From Pseudomonadota bacterium (GTDB lineage: Bacteria; Desulfobacterota; Desulfobacteria; Desulfobacterales; RPRI01), in the NCBI GenBank assembly GCA_018817425.1, contig JAHITX010000014.1, positions 62,001-126,000 of the forward strand: DNA of 64,000 nt. Direction: 5' to 3'. Of the stretch, positions 27,271 through 36,952 are shown piece by piece. Within the stretch, counting starts at the first letter, position 1; every line of letters begins with the position of its first letter. Under the pieces are notes generated by a model. The model was not told where the DNA came from and made no database searches. It worked only from the letters and a program-made list of their open reading frames with translations. The translations under genes were made by a program, and so were the position numbers.

Positions 27271-28347
27271 CTATCCTACCAGATTAACATTGTTTTCTGT
27301 AGTTTGAATTATATTAAATATGAGTGGTTCATTGATAATTTCCGGCTCTTTAAGCCGGCATTCAATATGCTGTATGTAAAAACCTTTTTCCAAAAGAGTA
27401 TTTCTGAAAGATTCCATACTATTTTCCAGTATTTCTACGGTTTCGGCAACTGCTGCTCCAAACATTCCGTAAAGTGTTTTGCCTTTTAAAGTAAAATCCG
27501 CTTTGATCGGACCGAGGTTTGAAAGTTCAAGAAATAAGGATATCTTCAGGGGGTTTTCATTTTCTTCCGACTCTTCAGGAATATCTTTTAACAGCTTTGG
27601 AAGCTTAAACAGCAATTGAGCAGTACAAAAATGACCATCCGGCAATAAAAGCGGCAGAGGAATAAACATTTTTCTTTCCTGTTCAACGCCTGATATATGA
27701 AGCAATTGCAAACTCTTTATGACTGATAATAATTGTTTTGCATCCTCATCATCTGTTTCTGAGATCAAGCCCAGAAGCATTCCTTTTATATCGTTTTTTA
27801 TGAGCTGCCTGATTTGTTCAGGCTCTAAGGGCTTTGGCCCTATCGCCTGTTTTAGTTTCGACTCTAAGAACAAACCGGACCGGTTTATAATCTCTTTGAC
27901 ATATTCAGTTTTGCCGGATTTCAAAAGCTTTTTAGGCAGACTATCGATAATTTGACTATATGAGATTTCCTCAGGCGTCGAACCTTTGACGGTTGAAATT
28001 TTATCAAATACAGATTTCCATAAATTATCTTTTAAAGCAGAAAGTATAGCTGAAATATTTGCAGCTTCGGGTTTTACAAATTGAATACCAAGCGCCCTTA
28101 ATTCCGGAACCGGAGTTAATTTCTCAACTTTAAAGGTCATTTCCGAACCTACTTTCAATGGAACCTGTGTTCTTGCGCTAAAATCGCGCCCTTTTATATT
28201 GATAAGCGCAGTATTTGAATCAAGAAGTTTAAGAACTCTTCCTTTAATAATTTCATTTTTAATAAACCTGGCCGTATTTGCCGAGCGCGGTTGATCTGAG
28301 TCATAAATCAAAACTCCTGAACTTGGCAGGCCGTTAATTTCTATCAC
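27271..28347 (-). CDS. Second FliK-type protein (flagellar hook-length control-like)
   Basis: The 358-residue protein has an N-terminal region with SGVLIYDSDQPRSANTARF and a C-terminal Flg_hook-like domain (LKISLFLELSNLGPIKADF, then LYGMFGAAVAETVEIL). That C-terminal fold interacts with FlhB in FliK. The true FliK is at 44974-46758, so this is a paralogue. It is immediately followed by flhX, the FlhB-like partner, which suggests that the two interact. Confidence 0.7.
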   Translation of the reverse strand: MIEINGLPSSGVLIYDSDQPRSANTARFIKNEIIKGRVLKLLDSNTALINIKGRDFSARTQVPLKVGSEMTFKVEKLTPVPELRALGIQFVKPEAANISAILSALKDNLWKSVFDKISTVKGSTPEEISYSQIIDSLPKKLLKSGKTEYVKEIINRSGLFLESKLKQAIGPKPLEPEQIRQLIKNDIKGMLLGLISETDDEDAKQLLSVIKSLQLLHISGVEQERKMFIPLPLLLPDGHFCTAQLLFKLPKLLKDIPEESEENENPLKISLFLELSNLGPIKADFTLKGKTLYGMFGAAVAETVEILENSMESFRNTLLEKGFYIQHIECRLKEPEIINEPLIFNIIQTTENNVNLVG

Positions 28348-28413
28348 AACAAACTCCTGTTTTATGACCTTTGCTTAGACTTAACGGCGATTAAGCGTTA
28401 TTCTGAATGACTG

Positions 28414-28893
28414 CTATTTTAAGCCGGGCAGATTTTTATTCAAATCAAGAATTAATTTTACTTCGCCTTTTGGGACCAAAAGCCTGTTTGCAATTTCTTC
28501 CACATCACAGCCTTGACTATCAAGCTTTATTATTTCTTTTTGCTTAAGAAGAATGGACTTTGTATCCTGATTAGACTGGTCATATTTTTTTTCAGTATCA
28601 GAAAGGATTATATTCGCCCTGTTCAGCAACACATTAATACTATCTATGCGCTTGTCTAACTGAGCATTGATCTTTTTTATCATATCGTATTTTGCAGTAA
28701 CCTGCTCAGTGAAACATCCGCTGATCTGACCCGCATCATTTAGCAAAGATTCAAAAAGTTTGATGCCTTCTTCAAATCTTTCTGCTTTTGGCATAGATCG
28801 TATTTTTCCGATCAGATATATGCAGGCAATAATCGCAAAGATATCAATGCTTATTAAGAGAATTACCAGACCTTTAATGTCAAACATCGCCAT
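28414..28893 (-). CDS. DUF2802/SwrB-like membrane-anchored protein
   Basis: The 159-residue protein has one N-terminal membrane helix (LVILLISIDIFAIIACIYLIG, split by no charge), a coiled coil and a C-terminal helix-turn-helix-like DUF2802 segment (LDSQGCDVEEIANRLLV, PKGEVKLILDL). SwrB of Bacillus, which activates flagellar export assembly, has a similar build. It ends 66 nt before the FliK-like gene. A role in basal-body maturation is inference from family and neighbours. Confidence 0.65.
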   Translation of the reverse strand: MAMFDIKGLVILLISIDIFAIIACIYLIGKIRSMPKAERFEEGIKLFESLLNDAGQISGCFTEQVTAKYDMIKKINAQLDKRIDSINVLLNRANIILSDTEKKYDQSNQDTKSILLKQKEIIKLDSQGCDVEEIANRLLVPKGEVKLILDLNKNLPGLK

Positions 28894-28895
28894 AT

Positions 28896-29198
28896 TTACA
28901 CCGTAATATCGATAATGTGTTCATCATCAAAAGGTATTGATTCATTGTCTGCCATATCTTTATCCTTTTGTTTCTGATTTTGACGTTTCTGATTTTTTCT
29001 TTCATTTTCATTCCCGATTTCCACATTCCCGCCGGCATTAGATTCCAGAACCTTTTCTTTATTTTCTTTTTTCTGAATTTCAGAATGCTGTGCAACGTAT
29101 TGCTGGTTTAATTCCAGATTATCTTTCCTGACATTTTGTATTTCCTTAATAGCTGTTCCCTGGCTTAATATACTATTAATGTTTGAAGAGCTGCTCAT
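28896..29198 (-). CDS. Small hypothetical protein (100 aa) in flagellar operon
   Basis: The frame is 2 nt from the DUF2802 gene and follows the same strand. The protein is very polar, rich in Asn, Gln, Lys and Glu, and looks disordered (ENERKNQKRQNQKQKDKDM), with an acidic tail (IPFDDEHIIDITV). No family is recognised. Similar short polar proteins sit in fliA-linked operons of other Desulfobacterota; that comparison comes from memory and is weak. Confidence 0.5.
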   Translation of the reverse strand: MSSSSNINSILSQGTAIKEIQNVRKDNLELNQQYVAQHSEIQKKENKEKVLESNAGGNVEIGNENERKNQKRQNQKQKDKDMADNESIPFDDEHIIDITV

Positions 29199-29303
29199 TT
29201 TATTTATCCATTAACGGATATAATTTCCGTATGGCCTCCTTAAAACTAGTTTTAATGAAACCTCATATTCATTCTTCATCCAATGTGATTTTATGTTCCT
29301 ATT

Positions 29304-30155
29304 TTATAAAGCATGATATTTCGTTATAAATACTTCCTGTATCCTTCCATTTTCAAGCACCGTATTAATTGCCGATTTGATATCATTCTTTATCTCAGCC
29401 ACGGGTGGAAGAGACTTGACGCCTTTAATCTTATCCAGCATCTTGTCATATATTATTTTTCTAAGTTTGTTTTGTTTTCCGGTCATTTCCTCGCGCAATT
29501 TTTTTTCCTGAATATCAAAAGAAATATCAAGCAGCATGTATGTGTAATACTTGTTTTGTTCAAAAGGAACTATAAATGTATCAAATACTAATGCATAATT
29601 ATCATTTCTAACTGATGTTTTCTCTATTGGTATCGGCTTATTTTCAACTTGTGGCTGCCTTATGATAAAAAAATATAAAGTTGTTGTTATAAAACATAGC
29701 ATAATAACTATTGCGGATATTTTATGGACAATCGTAATTTTCTTTATCTTAAATAATGATAGTATTGCATCTACCGAAAATAATATTTTCTTTCTTTTGG
29801 AAGAACTGTTATCTAGCGGTTCTTTGTCTATTATACTATCCGGCTTTTCAGCTTCTGCCTGGATCTTTTGGATATCAGCTTTCGAGTTGTCAAGTTCATT
29901 TCCTGTTAAGCTCCCGTTACTTTGAATTTCATCAAGCTCGCTTCCAGAGAAGTTTTCGTCACTTAGAGTTTCATCAAGCTCGTTTCCAGAGAAGTTTTCA
30001 TCACTTTGTGTTTCATCCAGTTCATTTCCGGCAAATTGTTCGTCGCTTTGTACTTCATCGAGTTCGTTCCCGCTAAACTTTTCATCGCTTTGCACTTCAT
30101 CGAGTTCATTTCCGGTGAATTGTTCTTCATTAATATCACTTTTATTCGGATCCAT
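29304..30155 (-). CDS. FliL-like membrane protein with N-terminal 14-residue tandem repeats
   Basis: The 283-residue protein has three parts. Residues 13-90 are five full and one partial copies of a 14-residue acidic unit (FSGNELDEVQSDEK type). One membrane helix lies at 146-165. The C-terminal 100 residues resemble the periplasmic domain of FliL (DTFIVPFEQNKYYTYMLLDI, then NGRIQEVFITKYHAL). A canonical FliL is encoded at 39664-40182, so this is a second, modified copy. It starts 2 nt after fliA ends. The repeat domain would face the cytoplasm. Its partner is unknown. Confidence 0.65.
   Translation of the reverse strand: MDPNKSDINEEQFTGNELDEVQSDEKFSGNELDEVQSDEQFAGNELDETQSDENFSGNELDETLSDENFSGSELDEIQSNGSLTGNELDNSKADIQKIQAEAEKPDSIIDKEPLDNSSSKRKKILFSVDAILSLFKIKKITIVHKISAIVIMLCFITTTLYFFIIRQPQVENKPIPIEKTSVRNDNYALVFDTFIVPFEQNKYYTYMLLDISFDIQEKKLREEMTGKQNKLRKIIYDKMLDKIKGVKSLPPVAEIKNDIKSAINTVLENGRIQEVFITKYHAL
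29886..30119 (-). repeat. 42-bp tandem coding repeat (5.5 copies)
   Basis: The DNA repeats with a 42-bp period inside the FliL-like gene and encodes units of the form FSGNELDEVQSDEK. The copies differ mostly at third positions and at a few residues (Val/Thr/Ile, Lys/Gln/Asn), so the amino-acid pattern appears to be kept by selection. The array may change in copy number between strains. Confidence 0.85.
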
Positions 30156-30157
30156 GC

Positions 30158-30925
30158 TTAACCTTCAAAATATGCCTTCAGCTTCGTTCTTAATATGATG
30201 ATAGCCTTTGAGTGTATTTGGGATATCCGTGATTCAGTCAATCCCATTATTTCTGCAATTTCTTTCAAGGTCAACTCGTCAAAATAATACAGCGAAACAA
30301 CCAATTGTACCTTTTCAGGCAAATTTTCCAAAGAAGCCGCAATTACTTTTTTAAGCTCACTTTTTTTGATTTTATCAAACGGTGATGGAGTATCTGATTC
30401 CATTTTACTAACCGGTGTAATCGATGTGTTCAAAGAAGGCTCATCAAGGCTTAAAAGGTGTACATTATTCGTCCTGTTTGCCATTTTATAGTAAATTTCA
30501 AGACTGACCCCCAATTCCTGTGCAATTTCTTCATCATCAGGAGTTCTGTCAAGCTTTATCTGAAGTGCTGTTATAGCAGATTCAATTTGTTGAATTTCTT
30601 TTCTTACAGATCTTGGAACCCAATCAAGTTTTCTCATTTCATCCAGAATAGCCCCTCTTATCCTGTAAGATGCATAAGTTTCAAATTTGATCCCTCTGCT
30701 ATAATCAAAATTGTCGATCGCTTCAAATAAACCTATTATGCCGGCGCTGTGCAAATCATCCTTTAAAACATGCGATGGCATTCTAATCGCGAGCCTGTCG
30801 GAGATATATTTAACAAGCGGCGCATATTTTATGATAAGTTCTTCTCTGCGACTTTCCTTTTCTTCTTCAAGGTTAAGTTGAGAAGCTTCAACATATCGAT
30901 TTATTTCAGCGCTTATTGTTAACAT
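30158..30925 (-). CDS. fliA: Flagellar sigma factor FliA (sigma-28)
   Basis: FliA directs transcription of late flagellar genes. The 255-residue protein has region 2 (KYISDRLAIRMPSHVLKDDL, then FETYASYRIRGAILDEMRKLDWVP), region 3 and region 4 (LTLKEIAEIMGLTESRISQI), all typical for sigma-28. It overlaps flhG by 20 nt. The sigma-28 element at 22126-22152 is one likely target within this window. No flgM anti-sigma gene is seen here. Confidence 0.95.
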   Translation of the reverse strand: MLTISAEINRYVEASQLNLEEEKESRREELIIKYAPLVKYISDRLAIRMPSHVLKDDLHSAGIIGLFEAIDNFDYSRGIKFETYASYRIRGAILDEMRKLDWVPRSVRKEIQQIESAITALQIKLDRTPDDEEIAQELGVSLEIYYKMANRTNNVHLLSLDEPSLNTSITPVSKMESDTPSPFDKIKKSELKKVIAASLENLPEKVQLVVSLYYFDELTLKEIAEIMGLTESRISQIHSKAIIILRTKLKAYFEG

Positions 30926-31832
30926 CGGGGGCTCCGCCGATTAGTCGTTTCCAGAAAAATTTTATATTGCCGTCAATTTGCATGTTTTTATCTCTTTTTG
31001 AAATGTGATTAGCTAATAGCCTAAAGCTATTGCACGATTTGGCTTCCGGGTAAGCGCGCATTACCGGTTTTCTGCGTGCAACAGCTTCCCTTAATAAATT
31101 ATCGCGAGGTATAAAGCCGGCGTACTCAATGGAAATTCCTCCCATAAATCTGTTCACAACTTTTACGAATTTGTCATAAACGGATTTTGCCTCCTTTTCA
31201 TCATTCACCATATTCAGTAGTAAGTAAAAATTTTTTACTTCATATTTAAAATATAATATTTTTATCAGAGCATATGCATCAGTTACTGAAGTAGGTTCAG
31301 GAGTTACTACTATCATTCTTTCGTCAGCAGCAAGGGTGAAATACATAACATTAGATGATACTCCGGCGCCGGTATCAACAAGCAATAAATCATACTTACG
31401 ATTCAACATATCAAACTCATTTAAGAGATTTATCTTCTGGCCTTCGGTAAGTTGTGACAATTCCTGAACTCCAGAACTTGCAGGTATAATATCGACGCCT
31501 TCAGGCCCTTTAACAATAATCTCGGAAAGCTCCTTTTCCCCGTTTATGATGTTTTCGATATTATACTTAGGATTGAGACCGAAAATAATATCTATATTCG
31601 CCAAACCCAAATCGGCATCAAAAATCAAAACACGATTGCCGATACGCTGGAAAGCAATAGCGAGATTAACAACTATATTGGTTTTACCAACACCGCCTTT
31701 ACCACTGGCAACGGCAATAACTCTGGGACCTTTAGCGTTTTTACCCGATTCAGCTGTTTTGTCTTTTTTAAGTTTGAAAACGTTTTGAGATTTAATTTCT
31801 ACCATTTGTCTCAAATTTGTCGCTTGATCCAT
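30906..31832 (-). CDS. flhG: MinD-like flagellar number regulator FlhG
   Basis: FlhG (FleN) limits flagellar number and stimulates FlhF. The 308-residue ParA/MinD-type ATPase has the deviant Walker A motif ASGKGGVGKTNIVVN and LIFDADLGLANIDI. The N-terminus reads MDQATNLRQMVE, which is the DQAxxLR helix that activates the FlhF GTPase. It is located between flhF and fliA, the usual order in polar-flagellated bacteria. Confidence 0.94.
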   Translation of the reverse strand: MDQATNLRQMVEIKSQNVFKLKKDKTAESGKNAKGPRVIAVASGKGGVGKTNIVVNLAIAFQRIGNRVLIFDADLGLANIDIIFGLNPKYNIENIINGEKELSEIIVKGPEGVDIIPASSGVQELSQLTEGQKINLLNEFDMLNRKYDLLLVDTGAGVSSNVMYFTLAADERMIVVTPEPTSVTDAYALIKILYFKYEVKNFYLLLNMVNDEKEAKSVYDKFVKVVNRFMGGISIEYAGFIPRDNLLREAVARRKPVMRAYPEAKSCNSFRLLANHISKRDKNMQIDGNIKFFWKRLIGGAPDVNNKR

Positions 31833-31917
31833 TGAAGTAAGCTCCAGTCAAATTATTGATTATATCCCATTGTTCAGACACTTAAACACTATACAAAAAT
31901 TTGGTGCGAGATTTAGA

Positions 31918-32973
31918 TTAATTATTATTAAATAACAGCTTTGCTATCCTGCTTTTCGAAGCTTCCTCTATATCATCCGGAACATTCTGTCCGGTTGTCA
32001 GATATGATATCGGGAGCTGTTTTTTCATTAATTGATTTATAATAGATCCGTACTTTTCTGATTCATCCAGCTTCGTAAATATATATCCCTTGAAGTTAAG
32101 AAGGCTGAAATTTATTACTGTTTTATTCATCTCATCTTCTGAAGTTGCTATATTAAGAAGTAAATGAGATTGTATTTTCAAATCATCTGTCATTATATTC
32201 TTTAACTCTTCTATTCTTTGTCTGTCGTATTGACTCTGACCGGCAGTATCGATTATAATAGCATCCATATTTTCAAGCTTTCCTATTGCCGTTATCAGAT
32301 CTTTCCTGTTAAACGCCGGAAAACAGGGGATTCCCAAAATATTTGCATATGTCTTAAGCTGTTCCATTGCTCCGATTCGGTAACTGTCTATAGAAATTAA
32401 CCCCACCCTTTTTTTGCTTTTTAACGTAAGCTGCGCAGCAAGCTTTGCTATAGTTGTGGTTTTTCCCACACCGGTAGTACCTATCATAGCAGTAATAGTC
32501 TGTTTGCCGTTTATGGTTTCGAAAGGCTTATAAATTCCTATATATTCCATCATAGACTTTATGATTTCCGTTTTAACGGGTTTGAGATTATTCTGTGTTC
32601 CGTTATTCAATGCTCCAGCTTTTGCAAGAAACATTTTTGAATAATTTTCATTAATACCGTTTTTAAGTAATTTCGCATAAATAGATAATGCATCCGGTTT
32701 CGTTATTAATTTATCGGCAATACCTTCCGAATGATTCAAAATATATATCATTTCCTTGATGTTCATAAGCTCTGACTTCATATCTTCATAATAACCGGAA
32801 GAGGAAGCAACTGTATCAGTACTAGATGCTATTGCAGCAATTTCAAAAATTTGGTCATTTAAATTTTCTTTCAGTTTTCTGGAAGACAAAATCATAGCAT
32901 CTGCACCCAGATCTTTTTTAACCAAAGAAATAGCCTCACTAATTGTCTTAGCTTTATATTTATGAATTTGCAC
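31918..32973 (-). CDS. flhF: SRP-like GTPase FlhF
   Basis: FlhF recruits the first flagellar components to the pole. The 351-residue protein has an N-terminal basic-polar region, a central helical domain and the SRP-type G domain: MIGTTGVGKTTTIAKLAAQL, DTAGQSQYDRQR and FTKLDESEKYGS. It overlaps flhA by 14 nt and lies 85 nt before flhG. With flhG it suggests a polar flagellation pattern. Confidence 0.94.
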   Translation of the reverse strand: MQIHKYKAKTISEAISLVKKDLGADAMILSSRKLKENLNDQIFEIAAIASSTDTVASSSGYYEDMKSELMNIKEMIYILNHSEGIADKLITKPDALSIYAKLLKNGINENYSKMFLAKAGALNNGTQNNLKPVKTEIIKSMMEYIGIYKPFETINGKQTITAMIGTTGVGKTTTIAKLAAQLTLKSKKRVGLISIDSYRIGAMEQLKTYANILGIPCFPAFNRKDLITAIGKLENMDAIIIDTAGQSQYDRQRIEELKNIMTDDLKIQSHLLLNIATSEDEMNKTVINFSLLNFKGYIFTKLDESEKYGSIINQLMKKQLPISYLTTGQNVPDDIEEASKSRIAKLLFNNN

Positions 32974-35065
32974 TGTTTAATCTAACCTCTCCTATTGACG
33001 TAAATTTCATATCACTTAATAATTCGCTATGTGACAATACCTTTAATGAAGGAATAAAATATTCCACCATTTTTTTCAGATGCCTGCGTAAAGTAGGACT
33101 TGATAGAAGAATTGGTTGCATATTATGCATCATTGCTTTTTCCGATTGCTCTTTGATTGATTCCAAAAGTTGATCAGCCATATTTGGTTCTACTGCAAGA
33201 TATGATCCATGTTCGGTTTTTTGAATGTTTTTTAGAAGTATATTTTCAATATCAGCTGAAATTGTTATAAGATTCAAGTATCCTTTTTCATCCAGATAAG
33301 GAGAAATAATAGAACGTGCAAGTTTATGGCGGACATATTCCGTCAAAAGTTCGGTGTCTTTTGTCAAAGGTGCATAGTCTGCAAGGGTTTCTACAATGGT
33401 CAGCATGTCTTTTATTCCAACTTGTTCTCTTAACAGATTTTGCAATACTTTTTGCACCCCACCCAAAGAAAGCAGGTTCGGCACCAGCTCTTCAGCTACT
33501 TTCGGATATGTTTTGCTGAGATTATTTAAAAGATTTTGCACTTCCTGCCGTCCCATAAGTTCCCACGCATGCTTTCTGATAATCTCGGTTAAATGAGTCG
33601 CCATTACGGTTACATTATCAACAACGGTATAACCGGCTATATTTGCTTCTTCTTTTTTGGCTTTCGGAATCCAGACGGCAGGCAGGTTAAAGGAAGGTTC
33701 ACAAGTTTCGATTCCTTCAATTTTTCTGGTTGCATCTCCGGGATCCATTGCAAGATAATGGTTTACCATCAAATCAGATCCCGCAATTTTTACGCCTTTA
33801 AGAAGAATTTGATATTCGGAGGAGTTTAGCTGAAGGTTATCTCTGATATGAATAGGTGGAATTACAATTCCAAGCTCAACTGCAAACTGACGGCGAATAG
33901 AGCGGACCTTATCAAGAAATTCGCCTCCCTGCTCTTTATCTACCAGCGCAATAAGACCATATCCTACCTCGAGTTCCATGATATCAACCATAAGAAGATG
34001 TTCAACTACTTCCGGAGCGGCTTCAGTTTCTATATCTTTACTTTCAATTGCCTGCGCATCTTCAGCTGTTTTCATTTTGTTTCTATAGAAATATACTCCA
34101 CCTGCAATAAAAAGGGAAAGTACCATAAAAGAAAAATGTGGCAGCCCCGGTATAAGCCCAAACAAAAAAATTGTGCCTGCGGCTAAATACATCGCTTTAT
34201 GATAGGCAAAAAACTGGGCTCCGAATTCCTTGCCCATTGTATCACTTGATCCCGATCTGCTAAGTACAATACCGGCTGCGGTAGATATCAAAAGTGCCGG
34301 AATTTGTGATACCAGACCATCACCGACAGTCAGCAGTGTATAATTTTGTGCAGCATCAACTATAGGGAGCTGTTTTTGAACCACACCTATGATAAATCCG
34401 CCAAGTATATTGATCAATGTTATAATAATACCGGCAATAGCATCCCCTCTGACAAATTTAGCCGCGCCATCCATGGCTCCGTGGAATTCAGCTTCTTTAG
34501 CTATAACTGTTCTGCGCCTTCTGGCTTCTTTTTCATCTATCATTCCTGCATTTAAATCGGCATCTATGCTCATCTGCTTGCCGGGCATTGCATCAAGGGT
34601 AAATCTTGCTGCAACTTCTGCGATTCTTGAAGCACCCTTGGTAATTACAATAAAATTAACTATGACAAGTATTATAAAAATAATCATACCTACTACAAAG
34701 TTGCCGCCTACCACAAAGTTACCGAACGACATAATAACTTTTCCTGCTGCATTCGTACTTTCATTTCCGTGCAGAAGTATTAACCGGGTTGAAGCCACAT
34801 TTAAAGACAATCTGAAAAGAGTTGTAAGCAACAGCAATGTTGGAAATATTGAGAAATCAAGCGGTGTAAGAGTGAACATGGAAATAAGCATAATGGTAAC
34901 TGCAAGAGTAATATTTATAGCCAGAAGAAAATCAAGCATCATAGGTGGCACCGGAATGATCATTACCAGAAGAATTCCGATAACCCCTGCAGCTGTTAAT
35001 ATTTCACTGCTTGACGCAGCACCTGGTTTTATACCTGCAACTTCTTCCATTACTTTTCGCTCCAC
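32960..35065 (-). CDS. flhA: Flagellar export gate protein FlhA
   Basis: FlhA is the proton-driven export gate, with eight N-terminal membrane helices and a large cytoplasmic ring domain. The 701-residue length is standard. Signatures include DFSIFPTLLLLTTLFRLSLN, the FHIPEP-type segment AEFHGAMDGAAKFVRGDAIA and VPNLLSLGGVQKVLQNLLRE. It follows flhB by 9 nt. Confidence 0.96.
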   Translation of the reverse strand: MERKVMEEVAGIKPGAASSSEILTAAGVIGILLVMIIPVPPMMLDFLLAINITLAVTIMLISMFTLTPLDFSIFPTLLLLTTLFRLSLNVASTRLILLHGNESTNAAGKVIMSFGNFVVGGNFVVGMIIFIILVIVNFIVITKGASRIAEVAARFTLDAMPGKQMSIDADLNAGMIDEKEARRRRTVIAKEAEFHGAMDGAAKFVRGDAIAGIIITLINILGGFIIGVVQKQLPIVDAAQNYTLLTVGDGLVSQIPALLISTAAGIVLSRSGSSDTMGKEFGAQFFAYHKAMYLAAGTIFLFGLIPGLPHFSFMVLSLFIAGGVYFYRNKMKTAEDAQAIESKDIETEAAPEVVEHLLMVDIMELEVGYGLIALVDKEQGGEFLDKVRSIRRQFAVELGIVIPPIHIRDNLQLNSSEYQILLKGVKIAGSDLMVNHYLAMDPGDATRKIEGIETCEPSFNLPAVWIPKAKKEEANIAGYTVVDNVTVMATHLTEIIRKHAWELMGRQEVQNLLNNLSKTYPKVAEELVPNLLSLGGVQKVLQNLLREQVGIKDMLTIVETLADYAPLTKDTELLTEYVRHKLARSIISPYLDEKGYLNLITISADIENILLKNIQKTEHGSYLAVEPNMADQLLESIKEQSEKAMMHNMQPILLSSPTLRRHLKKMVEYFIPSLKVLSHSELLSDMKFTSIGEVRLNSANS

Positions 35066-35074
35066 AAGTATAAT

Positions 35075-36145
35075 TTATTTATTATATTTGCCTTTTAATT
35101 TGTAAATATACGCCAGAACCTCGGCTACAGCCTGAAATAATTCAGTCGGAATTTCACTTCCGATTTCCACAAGCTTGTATATATTTCTGGCAAGCTCCTT
35201 GTTTTCTACCACCGGCACATTATGCTCTGCGGCAAGGCTTTTAATACGTCCGGCAATTTCACCCGCACCTTTTGCCACTAGTTTAGGAGCATTCATATTG
35301 AGACTGTCGTATTTAAGTGCAACCGCAAAATGAGTCGGGTTCGTTATAATCACATCTGCCTCAGGAACTGCCTGCATCATTCTTTTTCTGGCCATTTCCA
35401 TTTGAATAGTTTTTATTCTTGATTTGACCAGCGGATCGCCGTCTGTCTTTTTATATTCATCTTTAATTTCCTGCTTGCCCATTTTTAATTTTTTTTCAAA
35501 CTCCCATTTTTGATAGCCATAATCAAGTACCGCAAGTACTGCCATAGCAATTGAACAACGCAAAAATATTCTGAAAACAATGGAAAAAATATATTGAAAA
35601 ATAGACCCGATTCCCAACTCTCCAAGCATGGAAACATTATCCATTTCATGTATTATTGTTAAATAAGCCGTTACCCCTATTATGATAAGCTTTACGATTG
35701 ATTTGGCCAACTCCATTAATGATTGCATGGAAACCAATCTTTTTAATCCTTTCAAAGGATTTAACTTTGAAAACTTGGGCTTAATCGGCTCTCCCGAAAA
35801 CATGAAACCAACCTGCATTACATTTGACAAAACAGCCCCGATAAAAACAGCAGCAAGCAGAGGACCTATGATCACAAGAAATGAAAAAATAAATTGTTGA
35901 ATAAATTCTAAAACACCGGTAACGCTCTGGTCATTTATCGTTGGATTGGAAAATATTCCTTTCATCAATTCATGGATATTGGAAAGCATAAAAGAACCGA
36001 ATGTTCCCATAGCAAACAGTCCTGAGAAAAGAACAACAACAGAAGAAAGTTCTTTGCTTTTAGCTACCTCTCCTTTATTGCGTGTTTCTTCTCTTTTTTT
36101 AGAAGTAGGTTTCTCGGTTTTTTCTTCGGTTGACTCTTCAGCCAT
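35075..36145 (-). CDS. flhB: Flagellar export switch protein FlhB
   Basis: FlhB controls the change from hook to filament export. The 356-residue protein has four membrane helices and the autocleavage motif NPTH in DVIITNPTHFAVALKYD, so it should self-cleave. The N-terminus (EKTEKPTSKKREETRNKGEVAKSKE, conserved in the family) is clear. It follows fliR by 16 nt. A partner copy of its C-terminal domain is encoded at 26992-27270. Confidence 0.96.
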   Translation of the reverse strand: MAEESTEEKTEKPTSKKREETRNKGEVAKSKELSSVVVLFSGLFAMGTFGSFMLSNIHELMKGIFSNPTINDQSVTGVLEFIQQFIFSFLVIIGPLLAAVFIGAVLSNVMQVGFMFSGEPIKPKFSKLNPLKGLKRLVSMQSLMELAKSIVKLIIIGVTAYLTIIHEMDNVSMLGELGIGSIFQYIFSIVFRIFLRCSIAMAVLAVLDYGYQKWEFEKKLKMGKQEIKDEYKKTDGDPLVKSRIKTIQMEMARKRMMQAVPEADVIITNPTHFAVALKYDSLNMNAPKLVAKGAGEIAGRIKSLAAEHNVPVVENKELARNIYKLVEIGSEIPTELFQAVAEVLAYIYKLKGKYNK

Positions 36146-36161
36146 TATCTATCCTTACAAT

Positions 36162-36944
36162 CTATCCATTGATCAAAAACATCGTCTTTATTAACTGTGT
36201 GTTTAAATTACCCAGATATTTTTCTATAAAATGCAGCATTACCCATAATGATATGCCGAAAAAAATCAGACCCGTTGCTATCTGAACAGGAAACGCCACT
36301 ACCATGACATTCATCTGAGGCAAAAGTCTGGTAATAAGGCCGAATGCAATCTGAATGAATAAAATAGTTGCAATTACAGGTGCACCTATCTGAATCGCTA
36401 TAGAAAACATTTCTCCGGATCTTTTCAAAACCTCAGTAAAGACCTGTTTGTTTATGTGTACCGAACCCGGCTGTATGATTGCAAAGCTTTCTCTGATCGC
36501 ATTAAATATTATATGGTGTCCGTTTAAAATAAGAAAAAGTACTATGGCAAGTAAATAAGCTATATTGGAAAGAATAGAAGACTGAATACCGCTTTGAGGA
36601 TCTAAAACATTTGCTATGGAAAACCCTATTTGCATTCCGGCTATTTGACCCATAATGCGGATACCTTCAAAAAATAGCTGGACAAGCAATCCTAAAATCA
36701 ATCCTATTATCAATTCTCCGATTATCAGGATGCCCATTCCCAATGGTGAGTCGGGATATACTGCCGTGTAAGGACCGCTTACAGGAAAAAGTATAATAGC
36801 CAATATAATCGTCAAACCGGCTTTTACCATAACCGGAATAACTTTGGAACTAAAGAAGGGCATCATAAATAAAATAACCCCTATCCTTATAAGGATAAAA
36901 AGAAATATCTTGATTTCGCTATATTGTATATTAAGCAGATCCAT
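36162..36944 (-). CDS. fliR: Flagellar export protein FliR
   Basis: FliR forms the export pore with FliP and FliQ. The 260-residue protein has about six hydrophobic helices and the family segment FFEGIRIMGQIAGMQIGFSI with the following VLDPQSG. It follows fliQ by 8 nt in the standard fliOPQR-flhBA order. Confidence 0.94.
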   Translation of the reverse strand: MDLLNIQYSEIKIFLFILIRIGVILFMMPFFSSKVIPVMVKAGLTIILAIILFPVSGPYTAVYPDSPLGMGILIIGELIIGLILGLLVQLFFEGIRIMGQIAGMQIGFSIANVLDPQSGIQSSILSNIAYLLAIVLFLILNGHHIIFNAIRESFAIIQPGSVHINKQVFTEVLKRSGEMFSIAIQIGAPVIATILFIQIAFGLITRLLPQMNVMVVAFPVQIATGLIFFGISLWVMLHFIEKYLGNLNTQLIKTMFLING

Positions 36945-36952
36945 ATAGATTG

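Noticed and set aside
29886-30119. The 42-bp repeat array as a CRISPR or non-coding satellite
   Set aside because: It has no spacers, is fully in frame within a coding gene, and varies mostly at third positions.
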